A model generated the notes under the pieces. The model did not search any database. It was not told where the DNA came from and saw only the letters and a program-made list of their open reading frames with translations. Below, piece after piece: positions 35,513-43,766 of a DNA stretch of 64,000 nt. This DNA is from UQRS01 sp964481575 (GTDB taxonomy: Bacteria > Bacillota > Clostridia > Oscillospirales > Acutalibacteraceae): NCBI GenBank assembly GCA_964481575.1, contig CAYZTR010000005.1:20586-84585 (forward strand). Direction: 5' to 3'. The position numbers and the translations under genes were made by a program. Position 1 is the first letter of the stretch. The number at the start of each line of letters is the position of its first letter.

Positions 35513-35968
35513 TTACTTTGCAGGGCCGTTGCCGCGCTTGGGCGCCCTGCTGTAGTCAGAATTCTTGCGTTTCAGATCGGAAATCTTATCCTCACTGGTT
35601 GCTTTGAATTTACTTAACATATCTTCGAAAGACATAGAGCCGGTGTTGCGGCTTTCCCTGGCATTCCAATCAAAGGAATCCGGCCGACTGGCCTGCTGCA
35701 CAGGGGGACGGGGGCCACTTCTCTGGGGCGGCGGATCCATGGCACGCTTCATGCTCAATCCGATTTTCCCGTCTTCTCCAATGGACAGGATCTTCACCTT
35801 CACGGTGTCCCCGACCTTTACATGATCGTTGATGTCCTGCACAAAACTGCGGGCCACCTCCGAAATATGCACCATGCCGGTACGGTTTTCCCCCAAGTCC
35901 ACAAAGGCGCCAAACTTTGTCACACCTGTGACCTTTCCTTCCATAATTACGCCGGTTTTTAATTCCAT
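35513..35968 (-). CDS. yabR: S1 RNA-binding domain protein (YabR/general stress protein 13 type)
   Basis: 151 residues with one S1 OB-fold (about 1-75: GVIMEGKVTGVTKFGAFVDL, GMVHISEVA, VKVGDTVKVKIL), then a Pro/Arg-rich spacer and a basic tail. It is the last gene of the mazG-hup-rqcP-yabPQ-divIC cluster, exactly as yabR is in Bacillus subtilis. Proteins of this family bind RNA or ribosomes. Confidence 0.88.
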   Translation of the reverse strand: MELKTGVIMEGKVTGVTKFGAFVDLGENRTGMVHISEVARSFVQDINDHVKVGDTVKVKILSIGEDGKIGLSMKRAMDPPPQRSGPRPPVQQASRPDSFDWNARESRNTGSMSFEDMLSKFKATSEDKISDLKRKNSDYSRAPKRGNGPAK

Positions 35969-36004
35969 CGCCAGGTAGAACCTCCTGTGTATTAGTTGCC
36001 TGTA

Positions 36005-36292
36005 TCAGTTGCCGGAGATGTCGGTATAAACCTCTTCATCGGCATAAACATAACCAAGTCGCTCCCGGGCGGCACGCTCAATAAAATCCTGCTCTGTACC
36101 GTTGGCAAGCAACTGGGTCAGTTCTTCATTCGTAGCGGAAACCTGCGAGATCTGCTGCTGCAAATCAAAAAGCTCCTGCTTAGATTCCGACAGGGTACTT
36201 TGCAGGCTAAACAAGTTATAAATCATAATACAGCAAAAGGCAATGACGATCAGCCGAAACACTATACTTTTCCGTTTTCTTCCGGCAGACAT
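36005..36292 (-). CDS. divIC: Septum formation initiator DivIC/FtsB-like
   Basis: 95 residues: basic N-terminus, one membrane helix (about 10-27, IVFRLIVIAFCCIMIYNLF), a leucine-zipper coiled coil (about 28-68) and a C-terminal motif DFIERAARERLGYV typical of the family. It acts with FtsL/DivIB in the divisome. Position between yabQ and the S1 gene matches B. subtilis. Confidence 0.9.
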   Translation of the reverse strand: MSAGRKRKSIVFRLIVIAFCCIMIYNLFSLQSTLSESKQELFDLQQQISQVSATNEELTQLLANGTEQDFIERAARERLGYVYADEEVYTDISGN

Positions 36293-36310
36293 TATGATTC
36301 CAACCCTTTC

Positions 36311-36811
36311 TTACTCTGAACTATCCTGCGGTGCCGCACCCACAATCCGCTTGCTTTGATTATACAACAAGTGACCCAGATGTTTCAAGCCTTTTTTCAC
36401 CGGTTGAAGCACTATTTTCAAGATTTTTTGGAAAAAAGCAGCAATTTGATCGATCCTGCGCCACAAAAACGCCGAAATTTTCCGCAGGACAATCAGCAAA
36501 CGACGAAAAAGAGCCAAGACTTTGCCAAACAGCAGCCGGGAAAAAATGCTGCGATACAGCAAAAAGCCCGCCAAAATGGGCAAAAAGACAAAACCTCGGA
36601 TCTGCCCGGCAAAGAATATCAGAAAAAAAGAGAAAACAATAAAGGCTGCAATGGCCCAATAAATCACATCCAGCAGAAAAGAAAGCCAGGCCTTGCAGTG
36701 GCTTAAAGCGTAAAACAGGCGAAACCCATCATAGAAAAGACACAGAGAAGACCCCAGCAGGATGGCCCAGAGGAAGGCTGAAACCTGCCCGGTTACACTG
36801 ATTTCCCACAT
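36311..36811 (-). CDS. yabQ: Spore cortex biosynthesis protein YabQ
   Basis: 166 residues with four to five hydrophobic helices in the first 105 residues (MWEISVTGQVSAFLWAILLG, LFYDGFRLFYAL) and a basic cytoplasmic tail. YabQ is an outer-forespore-membrane protein needed for cortex synthesis, so its presence is direct evidence of sporulation capacity. It is two bases from yabP. Confidence 0.9.
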   Translation of the reverse strand: MWEISVTGQVSAFLWAILLGSSLCLFYDGFRLFYALSHCKAWLSFLLDVIYWAIAAFIVFSFFLIFFAGQIRGFVFLPILAGFLLYRSIFSRLLFGKVLALFRRLLIVLRKISAFLWRRIDQIAAFFQKILKIVLQPVKKGLKHLGHLLYNQSKRIVGAAPQDSSE

Positions 36812-36813
36812 GA

Positions 36814-37083
36814 CTACCGGAACAGCCGGCCAAAAAGACCGCCCTTTTTCTCGCCGGCCACATAGGCCAAAGCGATGACACAGCCTTCCAACTCCAGTTC
36901 TCCAGTGGTCACATCAAACCGACCCATATGGAAACCGCTGCCCTTCAGCACCAGCTTTCCGCGGGGGGTCTGCAGTTCCACTGAATCTTCCTCAAAAGTT
37001 TCCACCTTGGAGATTCCGGTCAGGGAAATCCCCGTTTTACCATCAATTTCAATACGGTGATCCATCCGCTCCTGCTCCGGCAT
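36814..37083 (-). CDS. yabP: Sporulation protein YabP
   Basis: 89 residues, the normal size, with HRIEIDGKTGISLTGISKVE and the repeated short beta-strand pattern of the YabP/YqfC family. A GAGGGAG site precedes the ATG. It is paired with yabQ, as in spore-formers generally. Confidence 0.9.
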   Translation of the reverse strand: MPEQERMDHRIEIDGKTGISLTGISKVETFEEDSVELQTPRGKLVLKGSGFHMGRFDVTTGELELEGCVIALAYVAGEKKGGLFGRLFR

Positions 37084-37151
37084 ATCCTCGACTCCCTCTC
37101 AGCATTCTGATGTAAATGTATGAGTCCGGGCGAGAAAATATGCGGCAGCGA

Positions 37152-37406
37152 CTATTCAGCAGACGTATCCTCCAGCCGATACATCAAAGGCGCCTCTTCT
37201 TTTTTGGCATACTCATTGACCGAAAGCACCGTGGCGCGGAAAGTACGGCTGCCAAAGGAGATCTCCAACAAATCCCCCACCTTGACATCATAAGACGCCC
37301 GGGCCGCCTTGCCGTTCACCAATACACGACCGGCATCACAGGCTTCATTGGCCACCGTACGGCGCTTAATGATTCTAGAAGTCTTCAGATATTTATCCAA
37401 ACGCAT
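37152..37406 (-). CDS. rqcP: S4-domain RNA-binding protein RqcP (YabO/Hsp15-like)
   Basis: 84 residues consisting of one S4 domain (MRLDKYLKTSRIIKRRTVAN, GRVLVNGKAARASYDVKVGD). In B. subtilis the protein helps RqcH add alanine tails to stalled nascent chains on 50S subunits. It starts 20 bases after a strong terminator that ends the candidate RNA, with AGGGGG as ribosome site, so it may depend on read-through or on a promoter I cannot identify. Confidence 0.92.
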   Translation of the reverse strand: MRLDKYLKTSRIIKRRTVANEACDAGRVLVNGKAARASYDVKVGDLLEISFGSRTFRATVLSVNEYAKKEEAPLMYRLEDTSAE

Positions 37407-37426
37407 AGTATTACTTACCCCCTGAT

Positions 37427-37466
37427 GAAAAAGAAAAGAAGCCGCCTATACAAGACAGACGGCTTC
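37427..37466 (-). terminator. Strong terminator between the hup/RNA unit and rqcP
   Basis: GAAGCCG (37460-37466) pairs with CGGCTTC (37438-37444) on the minus strand, followed by TTTTCTTTTTC. It would end either a hup transcript or the structured RNA that lies between. Confidence 0.85.
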
Positions 37467-37580
37467 AGAATCGCAAAGCATCAAATACGGTTTCCGAAAC
37501 AAGCGTTTCGGGATGGGGCAGCACCCTTGGCGCTGCACTGCCATGCCAACACATCGCAGCCATCGTTTACCGATTCCTGA
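37433..37580 (-). ncRNA. Candidate structured non-coding RNA, possibly 6S RNA-like
   Basis: The 217-base gap after hup encodes no protein but folds well on the minus strand. GAATCG near the 5' end pairs with CGATTC near 37470, forming a long imperfect closing stem. Further in, GGCAGTGC pairs with GTGCTGCC around a 10-base loop, and a separate perfect hairpin CCGAAAC-GCTT-GTTTCGG sits on the 3' side. A terminator closes the unit. One long interrupted stem, an apical hairpin and a small 3'-side hairpin recall 6S RNA, but I cannot confirm the family. A plain hup 3' untranslated region is the alternative. Confidence 0.45.
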
Positions 37581-37623
37581 CAGTTTGCACTGAAAAACGT
37601 AAGACGCTTCGAATAAGAATCCC

Positions 37624-37899
37624 TTACTTGGAAACAGCGTTCTTCAGAGGAGTACCGGCCTTGAAAGCGGGAACCTTGGACTCCGGAATGGTGATATCCT
37701 CGCCGGTGCGGGGATTGCGGCCAGTACGGGCACCGCGGGTGCGAACCTCAAAAGTGCCAAAGCCAACCAGCTGGACCTTCTCACCGTTTGCCAAAGCCTC
37801 AGTCACAGCTGCCAACACTGCAGCAACAGCCTTATCGGCATCCTTCTTAGACAGTTCGGCCTTTTCGGCAACTGCAGCAACTAATTCAGTCTTGTTCAT
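37624..37899 (-). CDS. hup: HU-family DNA-binding protein
   Basis: 91 residues with the HU pattern: MNKTELVAAVAEKAELSKKD start, GFGTFEVRTRGARTGRNPRTG arm region and the PAFKAGTPLK end. It bends and compacts DNA as a dimer. A GGAGG site precedes the ATG. It lies between mazG and the candidate RNA, consistent with the conserved clostridial cluster. Confidence 0.97.
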   Translation of the reverse strand: MNKTELVAAVAEKAELSKKDADKAVAAVLAAVTEALANGEKVQLVGFGTFEVRTRGARTGRNPRTGEDITIPESKVPAFKAGTPLKNAVSK

Positions 37900-37957
37900 C
37901 GTAAATAACCTCCAAATTTTTATATGTCCTCACACTTGAATAGCGTGTATGAACCTC

Positions 37958-38758
37958 TCAGTGCTTGACCTGTTCCCACAATTGATCCAGTGTCTCCAGG
38001 TCAGACGTTTCCATAACAATCCCACGTTCCCTGGCTAACGCTTCTACCTTGGCAAACCGGGCAATAAACTTGTCGGTGGCACGCTGGAGCGCATCTTCGG
38101 CATCCACCTTCAAAAAGCGGGACACATTTACCACAGAAAACAGCAGATCCCCAAGCTCCTCCTGGATGGCGGCATCCTCGCCGGAAGCAACTGCCTCTTT
38201 CAACTTGTCCGTCTCCTCTGCAATCTTTTGCAGGGGGCCCGCCATATCCTGCCAGTCAAAGCCGGCTTTCCCGGCCCGCTTTTGCACCTTGGCAGCCCGC
38301 ATCAACGCAGGAAATGCAACCGGTACGCTGGTCAGCGTCTCAGTTGCCGTAGACTGATGCTTTTCGACATGCTTGATTTTTTCCCAATTATCCAGCACCG
38401 TGTCAGCATCCTTAGCCTCCACATCACCAAACACATGGGGATGGCGCAAAATCAGCTTCTTGCAGATACCGTCGCAGATAGCGTCAAAATCAAAAGAACC
38501 GGATTCCTCCGCCATGCGTGCGTGAAACACCACCTGCAGCAGCACGTCACCCAATTCTTCGCACATGGCAGCATCATCCTGCTTATCGATGGCCTCTGCC
38601 GCTTCATAGGCTTCCTCCAATAGATTGAGCCGGATAGACTGATGATCCTGCTCCCGGTCCCAGGGACAGCCGCTTTCGCTGCGGAGGATCTCCATAATAC
38701 AAAGCAGATCCGATATCTTGTAGGTATCTTTAAACTTGAACTGAATATTTTGTACCAT
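37958..38758 (-). CDS. mazG: Nucleoside triphosphate pyrophosphohydrolase MazG
   Basis: 266 residues from the ATG three codons inside the longest frame (an AGGTG site precedes it). Two MazG domains are seen: the first with CPWDREQDHQSIRLNLLEEAYE and EELGDVLLQVVFHARM, the second with FDWQDMAGPLQKIAEETDKL and EELGDLLFSVVNVSRF. Both keep the EExx(12-28)ExxD metal-binding pattern. It hydrolyses non-canonical NTPs to NMP and pyrophosphate. It heads the sporulation/division cluster, though the longer YabN fusion partner domain is absent. Confidence 0.93.
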   Translation of the reverse strand: MVQNIQFKFKDTYKISDLLCIMEILRSESGCPWDREQDHQSIRLNLLEEAYEAAEAIDKQDDAAMCEELGDVLLQVVFHARMAEESGSFDFDAICDGICKKLILRHPHVFGDVEAKDADTVLDNWEKIKHVEKHQSTATETLTSVPVAFPALMRAAKVQKRAGKAGFDWQDMAGPLQKIAEETDKLKEAVASGEDAAIQEELGDLLFSVVNVSRFLKVDAEDALQRATDKFIARFAKVEALARERGIVMETSDLETLDQLWEQVKH

Positions 38759-38877
38759 ATTTTTCACCTAAAATCAATAGCTACTTCACAAAAACTTGTA
38801 TTTTCTTGAAAAATTGGGTGAATCAACGAATTTACAGGATGAATTTCTGCGAATTTGCCTAAAAATTTAGTTACCAT

Positions 38878-39603
38878 TCAGGACTTCCAAAGGGGGGCGC
38901 AAGCCGTCAACCCTTGAATTCCCTCAAAAACAATCTCCAACAATCCCTTTTCTATCACACCGACAGCCTGAGAATAAAGCCGATTGGCATCATTTCCTGC
39001 ATCGTCAGATACCATCCGGACAGCAGCAAACGGGAGTCCGGCCAAAGCAGCCACACCGGCCACAGCCGCTGTTTCCATATCACAGGAAATAGCATGGTAC
39101 CGGTCTGCCAAATCACCCCGCAGCGCATCATCGGAAACAAAGCAATCACCGCACACCATAACGCCGGATCTCAGCCCCGGGAAACAGGACAGAAAGAACG
39201 TATTCAAAATTTCACTTGCCGGAAGTGCGATAGGCTGCCCAGGTTTGACACCTTTTTCATATCCCAAAGGAGTCAGATCAAAATCATGCTCCACAAAAGC
39301 AGTACCCAGGGCAAACTCTCCCCTGGCAATGCCGGAAATCCCGCCGGACAATCCGGCAGACAGCAGCACGTCTACCCCTTTGGCAACCAGCAACGCGGCA
39401 AAAGCGGCGGCATTGACCTTTCCAACACCAGCTAGTACCGCCATCACCTGCACGGTACGACCGTCACCAGAAAAAGAAAAACGGTAAAAATCGTGACCGT
39501 ATAAGCTGGACCATTCCCCCTGATATTGTGCAGCAAAGGCGTGGAGCGGCGCAAATTCATTTTCATCCGCAATCACCACACCTACCGTAATAACATCCTT
39601 CAT
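38878..39603 (-). CDS. 5'-methylthioadenosine/S-adenosylhomocysteine nucleosidase family
   Basis: 241 residues from ATG 39601-39603, with GGAG 8 bases upstream. The purine phosphorylase fold is recognisable: GVGKVNAAAFAALL, SAGLSGGI, the substrate-binding CDMETAAVAGVA and the catalytic Asp in RMVSDDAG. It probably cleaves adenine from MTA/SAH in the methyl cycle and in autoinducer-2 synthesis. Low similarity elsewhere leaves room for another nucleoside substrate. Confidence 0.85.
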   Translation of the reverse strand: MKDVITVGVVIADENEFAPLHAFAAQYQGEWSSLYGHDFYRFSFSGDGRTVQVMAVLAGVGKVNAAAFAALLVAKGVDVLLSAGLSGGISGIARGEFALGTAFVEHDFDLTPLGYEKGVKPGQPIALPASEILNTFFLSCFPGLRSGVMVCGDCFVSDDALRGDLADRYHAISCDMETAAVAGVAALAGLPFAAVRMVSDDAGNDANRLYSQAVGVIEKGLLEIVFEGIQGLTACAPLWKS

Positions 39604-39642
39604 GTGTTTCACTCCGTCCAGGCTTCAAATACCCGCAATCAT

Positions 39643-39668
39643 GAAAAAACGGGGTGCTGCCACCCCGT
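39643..39668 (-). terminator. Terminator after the zinc-ribbon gene
   Basis: ACGGGGTG (39649-39656) pairs with CACCCCGT (39661-39668) around a 4-base loop. TTTTTT follows on the minus strand. Confidence 0.8.
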
Positions 39669-39673
39669 CATCT

Positions 39674-40129
39674 TCAGGCCTCAGACTCGGTCTCTTTGGC
39701 GGTTTCACCATCTGATGGTGCAGCAGGCGCTTCTGCTTCCGCATCCGCCGGATCGTCCTGTTTCGGTTCCACATGCAGGGGATTCCCGCACTTAGCACAG
39801 TAAAAAGAACCAATGGGGTTTTCTGCGCCACAATAATCACACTTCTTCAGGCCCTTGCTTTCAGAGATCTTGGTATCCAATACCTCCAGCTGAGCATATT
39901 TCTCGGTAATCAAATCCACGATGGCATTGATCCCCTCTTTCGGGTCAATGTTGTCCTGCAGGTTCGCATACACCAAACGGCCAAGAGATTCAAAATCATT
40001 GGAAATCTGAGAATTCAACCGGGCCGCGTCCAGCTTCAGCTTTTGAACGTTCAGGATTTCTCCGCCCTTTTTTCCGGCCACATCAATCACGTCTCTTGCT
40101 CTTTCGATCGTGTTTTCAAACAGTCCCAT
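39674..40129 (-). CDS. Coiled-coil protein with a C-terminal zinc ribbon, unknown
   Basis: 151 residues from ATG 40127-40129 (MGLFENTIERARDVIDVAGK). Helical for about 90 residues, then a four-cysteine zinc ribbon (KKCDYCGAENPIGSFYCAKCGN, quoted in part: CDYCGAE / CAKCGN), then an acidic Ala/Glu/Pro tail. Similar short zinc-ribbon proteins are common in clostridia without assigned function. It has its own promoter and terminator. Confidence 0.7.
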   Translation of the reverse strand: MGLFENTIERARDVIDVAGKKGGEILNVQKLKLDAARLNSQISNDFESLGRLVYANLQDNIDPKEGINAIVDLITEKYAQLEVLDTKISESKGLKKCDYCGAENPIGSFYCAKCGNPLHVEPKQDDPADAEAEAPAAPSDGETAKETESEA

Positions 40130-40235
40130 CGTCAACATTCCTTTCAAAATAAAGTGATTCCGTTATAAACAGTTTTCAGCGATCCGGCAGACAAAACGCC
40201 TTTTCAATTTTGCCAAACCGTCTCGGAACAAGCAT

Positions 40236-40264
40236 AGTATACCACACAAAAGCCGAAATAGCAA
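40236..40264 (-). promoter_or_regulatory. Promoter of the zinc-ribbon gene
   Basis: TTGCTA (40259-40264), 17-base spacer, TATACT (40236-40241) on the minus strand, with TGG before the -10 as an extended element. It lies immediately after the udk stop codon, leaving a leader of about 100 bases. Confidence 0.6.
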
Positions 40265-40269
40265 GTGGT

Positions 40270-41217
40270 TTACTCATAAATCCCGCCGGGAATAAACTCG
40301 CGAAGCAAAGAATTCTCCGGAACCAATTCCTCCGGCAAGCCGGCAAACCGTTCCAACCCGACTTGCAAATCCACCAGAAAATGCGCGTGGGGACAAGCAG
40401 GATCTACATCACGGAATTTTTCCAGTAAAATGTCCCGAAACAGCGCCGGCTCATAAGGATGGAATGTATTGATTTCATAATCCACCGTATTCCGATGGGG
40501 AAATAAATAGGAAAACTCCCCGGCAATCACATCCGACCACATGGACAGTGTCAGCTCTACCGAAGCGTTCCGGTAAAGCAGGTCTCTGGAGATGCGGCGC
40601 ATGAGCCGAATCTGACGCCGACGGAACACCAAAGCGCCTTCCGCATCCACCACCTGGGAATCCACAGATACAAACAGCTTCCGCACCTGGTCTGCAGGCA
40701 ACGCCGACACAATTTTCGGGTGCAGCGCATGCAGACCCTCTACAATAATAATGCCCCCCTCCTGCAGCTGTAACGGCGAGCGTTCCGGCGCAGGCTCCCC
40801 AGTTATGAAGTCGAAGCGCGGCACAGTGGTTTCTCCCTGCGTCAGCAATTTGGTAAAGCAGGTGTGGATCTCTTGCAGATCCAGCGCCTCTACGCACTCG
40901 TAATTCTGTTTTCCGTTTTCTTCTACAGGCGTCCTGGTCTTGCCGAGAAAAAAGTCATCCAGGGAAATGATACCACTTTGGATTCCTTTCCGGCGAAACG
41001 CATCAGCAAGAATGTGAGCCGTGGTGGTCTTTCCGGAGCCGGAGGGGCCGGCCAGCAGCAAAATACGTCGCTGGGCACAAATCCCCATCTGCTCTACCAC
41101 GGTAGTCACTTCCCGAAAATAGTCCGTCTCACACTGTCTGACAAAAGCCGCCGGATCCTGCCGCAGCGCCTCATTAATTTGTTCCAGTTGATTCAAACGA
41201 TCCGACATATTCCTCAT
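40270..41217 (-). CDS. udk: Uridine kinase-like nucleoside kinase
   Basis: 315 residues. Walker A GPSGSGKTT lies at about residues 55-63, followed by ISLDDFFLGKTRTP (substrate Asp) and the IIIVEGLHALHP strand. The N-terminal 50 residues and a longer C-terminus set it apart from the about 210-residue Udk enzymes; it matches the clostridial nucleoside-kinase subgroup. It phosphorylates uridine/cytidine or a related nucleoside. Its start lies 44 bases inside the end of hemZ; AAAGGA precedes the first ATG. Confidence 0.82.
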   Translation of the reverse strand: MRNMSDRLNQLEQINEALRQDPAAFVRQCETDYFREVTTVVEQMGICAQRRILLLAGPSGSGKTTTAHILADAFRRKGIQSGIISLDDFFLGKTRTPVEENGKQNYECVEALDLQEIHTCFTKLLTQGETTVPRFDFITGEPAPERSPLQLQEGGIIIVEGLHALHPKIVSALPADQVRKLFVSVDSQVVDAEGALVFRRRQIRLMRRISRDLLYRNASVELTLSMWSDVIAGEFSYLFPHRNTVDYEINTFHPYEPALFRDILLEKFRDVDPACPHAHFLVDLQVGLERFAGLPEELVPENSLLREFIPGGIYE

Positions 41218-42676
41218 AAAATCCTTTCACTCTGGACTTCCGGTTCAAAACCTCGCCGAACCGGGTGTTATATTCATACGGATATTTATAATTAAAAATG
41301 CGTTCAATATAATTTTTTCCGGGTTGTCGTAGCTTAGTCACTGCGGAAGCACCGCAACCAAGAATCGTATGGGTCTCGTCCATGATAAAAACATTATACA
41401 GGCATTCATAACCCGGTTTTGCATAACCGACATTTTCCAGATTTCCCACTGTTTTGCTCTGCCGATACATATAATAGGGCAAAATGCCTGCTGCTTCCAA
41501 CCGCTTGCGAGACTGCTCCAACATATGCGCCACGGTTTCCCCCTGTCGAAGCAGCTGCCGCTCACCGGATACGGTCAGCCGGGAAGCACGTTTCATGGCC
41601 AGGGTATGCACTGTCACACTTTCCGGATCCATTTGCAGAATCTCGGTCAGGGTTGCATCGAAACTCTCGCCGGTATCTAAGGGCAGGCCGGCAATTAAAT
41701 CCATATTGATATTGTCGAACCCCTTACTGCGGGCCAGCACAAAGGCCCTGCGAGTATCGTCGGCAGTATGCCGCCGCCCGATTTCCTGCAGCACCGCATC
41801 ATTCATCGTTTGAGGATTGATGCTGATCCGGGTCACCCCGCCACGCAGCAGAGCTTCCAGCCGATCCTCGGTAATGGTATCCGGCCGGCCGGCCTCTACC
41901 GTATATTCCCGTAAATGGGAAAGATCAAAATTGGCTGAAACGGCATCCATAACGGCAGTCAGTTGCTGGCCGGTCAGGGTGGTAGGAGTCCCGCCACCAA
42001 AATACACCGACTCACACCGTAGACCCAACTCCCGGACAATCCGGCCGGTCTCTTGAATTTCCCGGCAAAGTAGCTCCACATAGGCCGGAATCATTTTCCT
42101 GGTCTTCTCCACCGAATGAGAAACAAAAGAGCAGTAGGAACACCGGGTGGGACAGAATGGAATGGCAATATATAAACTGAAGGAATCCCGCCCAGACAAA
42201 TTGGTGATGGCGTCCTCACTGGCACTGACATACTTGCAAAGCCCGGTCTTTTCCGGCGTCACCAGCAATTTGTCAGTGAAATAGGCGGTGGCCGCTGCTT
42301 CCCCCTGGGTTTCCAGCAAATGCCGCATAAGCTTGGCAGGCCGCACACCGGTCAGCACACCCCAGCTGGGGCGGTAGCCGGTCAGGGACACAAAGCAGCG
42401 ATAGAGCTGCACTGCCATTTTCCGCTCCCATTGATCCTGCAAATCAGGAATATCCGTAACCAGCAAATCGGAAGACTCGGCCAGTTTCCCCTCCAGGGTC
42501 ACAGCTGCGGACAGACGCAAAGCGCCTTCCAACGGCTCGGTTCGGGTCACACAGTGGATTGTCTCTTGTTCCGCAGAGGGTATCGTCACCACCTGCACTT
42601 TTTCAAAGGGAAAGAAGATCCGGCATATGTTCTCCAGTTCGTAATGAAAATCATGTCCTAATGTTTCTAAAATCAT
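41174..42676 (-). CDS. hemZ: Oxygen-independent coproporphyrinogen III dehydrogenase, HemZ-like radical SAM protein
   Basis: 500 residues from an ATG that overlaps the upstream stop (ATGA). The N-terminal 160 residues are the HemZ-specific region. The radical-SAM cluster motif is PFCPTRCSYCSF, and VYFGGGTPTTL and EAGRPDTIT follow in the barrel. The C-terminal HemN-like domain includes YYMYRQSKTVGNLENVGYA. The classic product is protoporphyrinogen IX; many anaerobes carry homologues of uncertain substrate. Confidence 0.9.
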   Translation of the reverse strand: MILETLGHDFHYELENICRIFFPFEKVQVVTIPSAEQETIHCVTRTEPLEGALRLSAAVTLEGKLAESSDLLVTDIPDLQDQWERKMAVQLYRCFVSLTGYRPSWGVLTGVRPAKLMRHLLETQGEAAATAYFTDKLLVTPEKTGLCKYVSASEDAITNLSGRDSFSLYIAIPFCPTRCSYCSFVSHSVEKTRKMIPAYVELLCREIQETGRIVRELGLRCESVYFGGGTPTTLTGQQLTAVMDAVSANFDLSHLREYTVEAGRPDTITEDRLEALLRGGVTRISINPQTMNDAVLQEIGRRHTADDTRRAFVLARSKGFDNINMDLIAGLPLDTGESFDATLTEILQMDPESVTVHTLAMKRASRLTVSGERQLLRQGETVAHMLEQSRKRLEAAGILPYYMYRQSKTVGNLENVGYAKPGYECLYNVFIMDETHTILGCGASAVTKLRQPGKNYIERIFNYKYPYEYNTRFGEVLNRKSRVKGFYEEYVGSFESTGTN

Positions 42677-43296
42677 AGTAAGCCACACATATATGGGTTG
42701 GTTGCCCGCTCTTTGTTCAAGGTGGTATTAGGGCCATGGCCGGGATATACCTGAAAGTCACCCGGCAAATCCCGCAAAAGCGCCAAAGATGCCGCCATCT
42801 GCGCATTACTGCCGCTTGGGAAATCCGTCCGGCCCATAGACCCGGCAAACAGGGTATCCCCCACAAATAAGGCATCCCCGATTTGATAACAAACGCTGCC
42901 GATGGAATGGCCAGGAGTGGCAATGATTTGAATTTCCAGGTCCCAAAAAGGAAGTGTTTCCCCACCCCGAACCAGGCGATCCGGGTTAACATAACGCTGC
43001 GCCTGTGGAAACAAGTCCCGGGCCATGCTGACGGTGTCATCCGTCAGCCCGGCGGCATCGGCTTCATGAATCACCAATGGCGCACCGGTGGTCTCTCGTA
43101 GCCAAGCGGCCGCCATCAAATGATCTGCATGCCGATGCGTCAGCAAAATATATTGCACCTTACCGGCATATTGGGCCACCTGTTCTCGCAGCCAGGGCGT
43201 GTCCGTCCCCGGATCCACAAACAGCGCCGCATCCCCCTGCACTGCCAGAAAGGTATTCTCCTCCAACATCCCGGCAACATGAGAATAAACATTCAT
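42673..43296 (-). CDS. MBL-fold metallo-hydrolase (glyoxalase II-like)
   Basis: 207 residues from an ATG overlapping the dtd stop (ATGA); GGAGG lies 8 bases upstream. Zinc ligands are in LLTHRHADHLMAA (HxHxDH pattern HRHADH), ATPGHSIGSVCY, VGDTLFAGSMGRTDF and VYPGHGPNTT. Substrate unknown; many relatives hydrolyse thioesters. It sits within the recJ-to-udk overlapped operon. Confidence 0.88.
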   Translation of the reverse strand: MNVYSHVAGMLEENTFLAVQGDAALFVDPGTDTPWLREQVAQYAGKVQYILLTHRHADHLMAAAWLRETTGAPLVIHEADAAGLTDDTVSMARDLFPQAQRYVNPDRLVRGGETLPFWDLEIQIIATPGHSIGSVCYQIGDALFVGDTLFAGSMGRTDFPSGSNAQMAASLALLRDLPGDFQVYPGHGPNTTLNKERATNPYMCGLL

Positions 43297-43754
43297 ACCC
43301 GCTTCCTCCAAATATCGGTATCCAAAGTAATGGTAACAGGGCCGTCGCCCACCAGGGAAACTTCCATATCGGCGCCAAACACACCGGTTTCCACATGCTG
43401 CACCCCCAATTGGCGCAGCGCCTCCCCAAACTGCAAATACAGCGGCTCGGCCAAAAAAGGCGCGGCGGCCCGGGTAAAGGAAGGACGATTCCCCTTTTTC
43501 ACATCCGCCGCCAGGGTGAAATTAGACACTACCAGCGCATCTCCCCGGATATCCAGCAAGGAGCGATTCATTTTCCCCTGGGCATCGCAAAACACCCGCA
43601 AATTAACCGTCTTGGCCGCCAACAACTCCGCTTCAGCTGCTGTGTCCCCTTCCACAACACCAAGGAGAATCAAAAAACCGGCTCCCGCAGACCCGACGGT
43701 TTCTCCATCCACCTTGACACTTGCAGATTTGGCACGCTGAATAATGGCAATCAT
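43293..43754 (-). CDS. dtd: D-aminoacyl-tRNA deacylase
   Basis: 153 residues, normal length. Conserved elements are MIAIIQRAKSASVKVDGE at the start, VSNFTLAADVKKGNRPSF in the middle (the SQFTL motif appears as SNFTL) and VSLVGDGPVTITLDT at the end. It removes D-amino acids from mischarged tRNA. relA-dtd adjacency is widely conserved. Confidence 0.94.
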   Translation of the reverse strand: MIAIIQRAKSASVKVDGETVGSAGAGFLILLGVVEGDTAAEAELLAAKTVNLRVFCDAQGKMNRSLLDIRGDALVVSNFTLAADVKKGNRPSFTRAAAPFLAEPLYLQFGEALRQLGVQHVETGVFGADMEVSLVGDGPVTITLDTDIWRKRV

Positions 43755-43766
43755 GGAATCCCCTTT

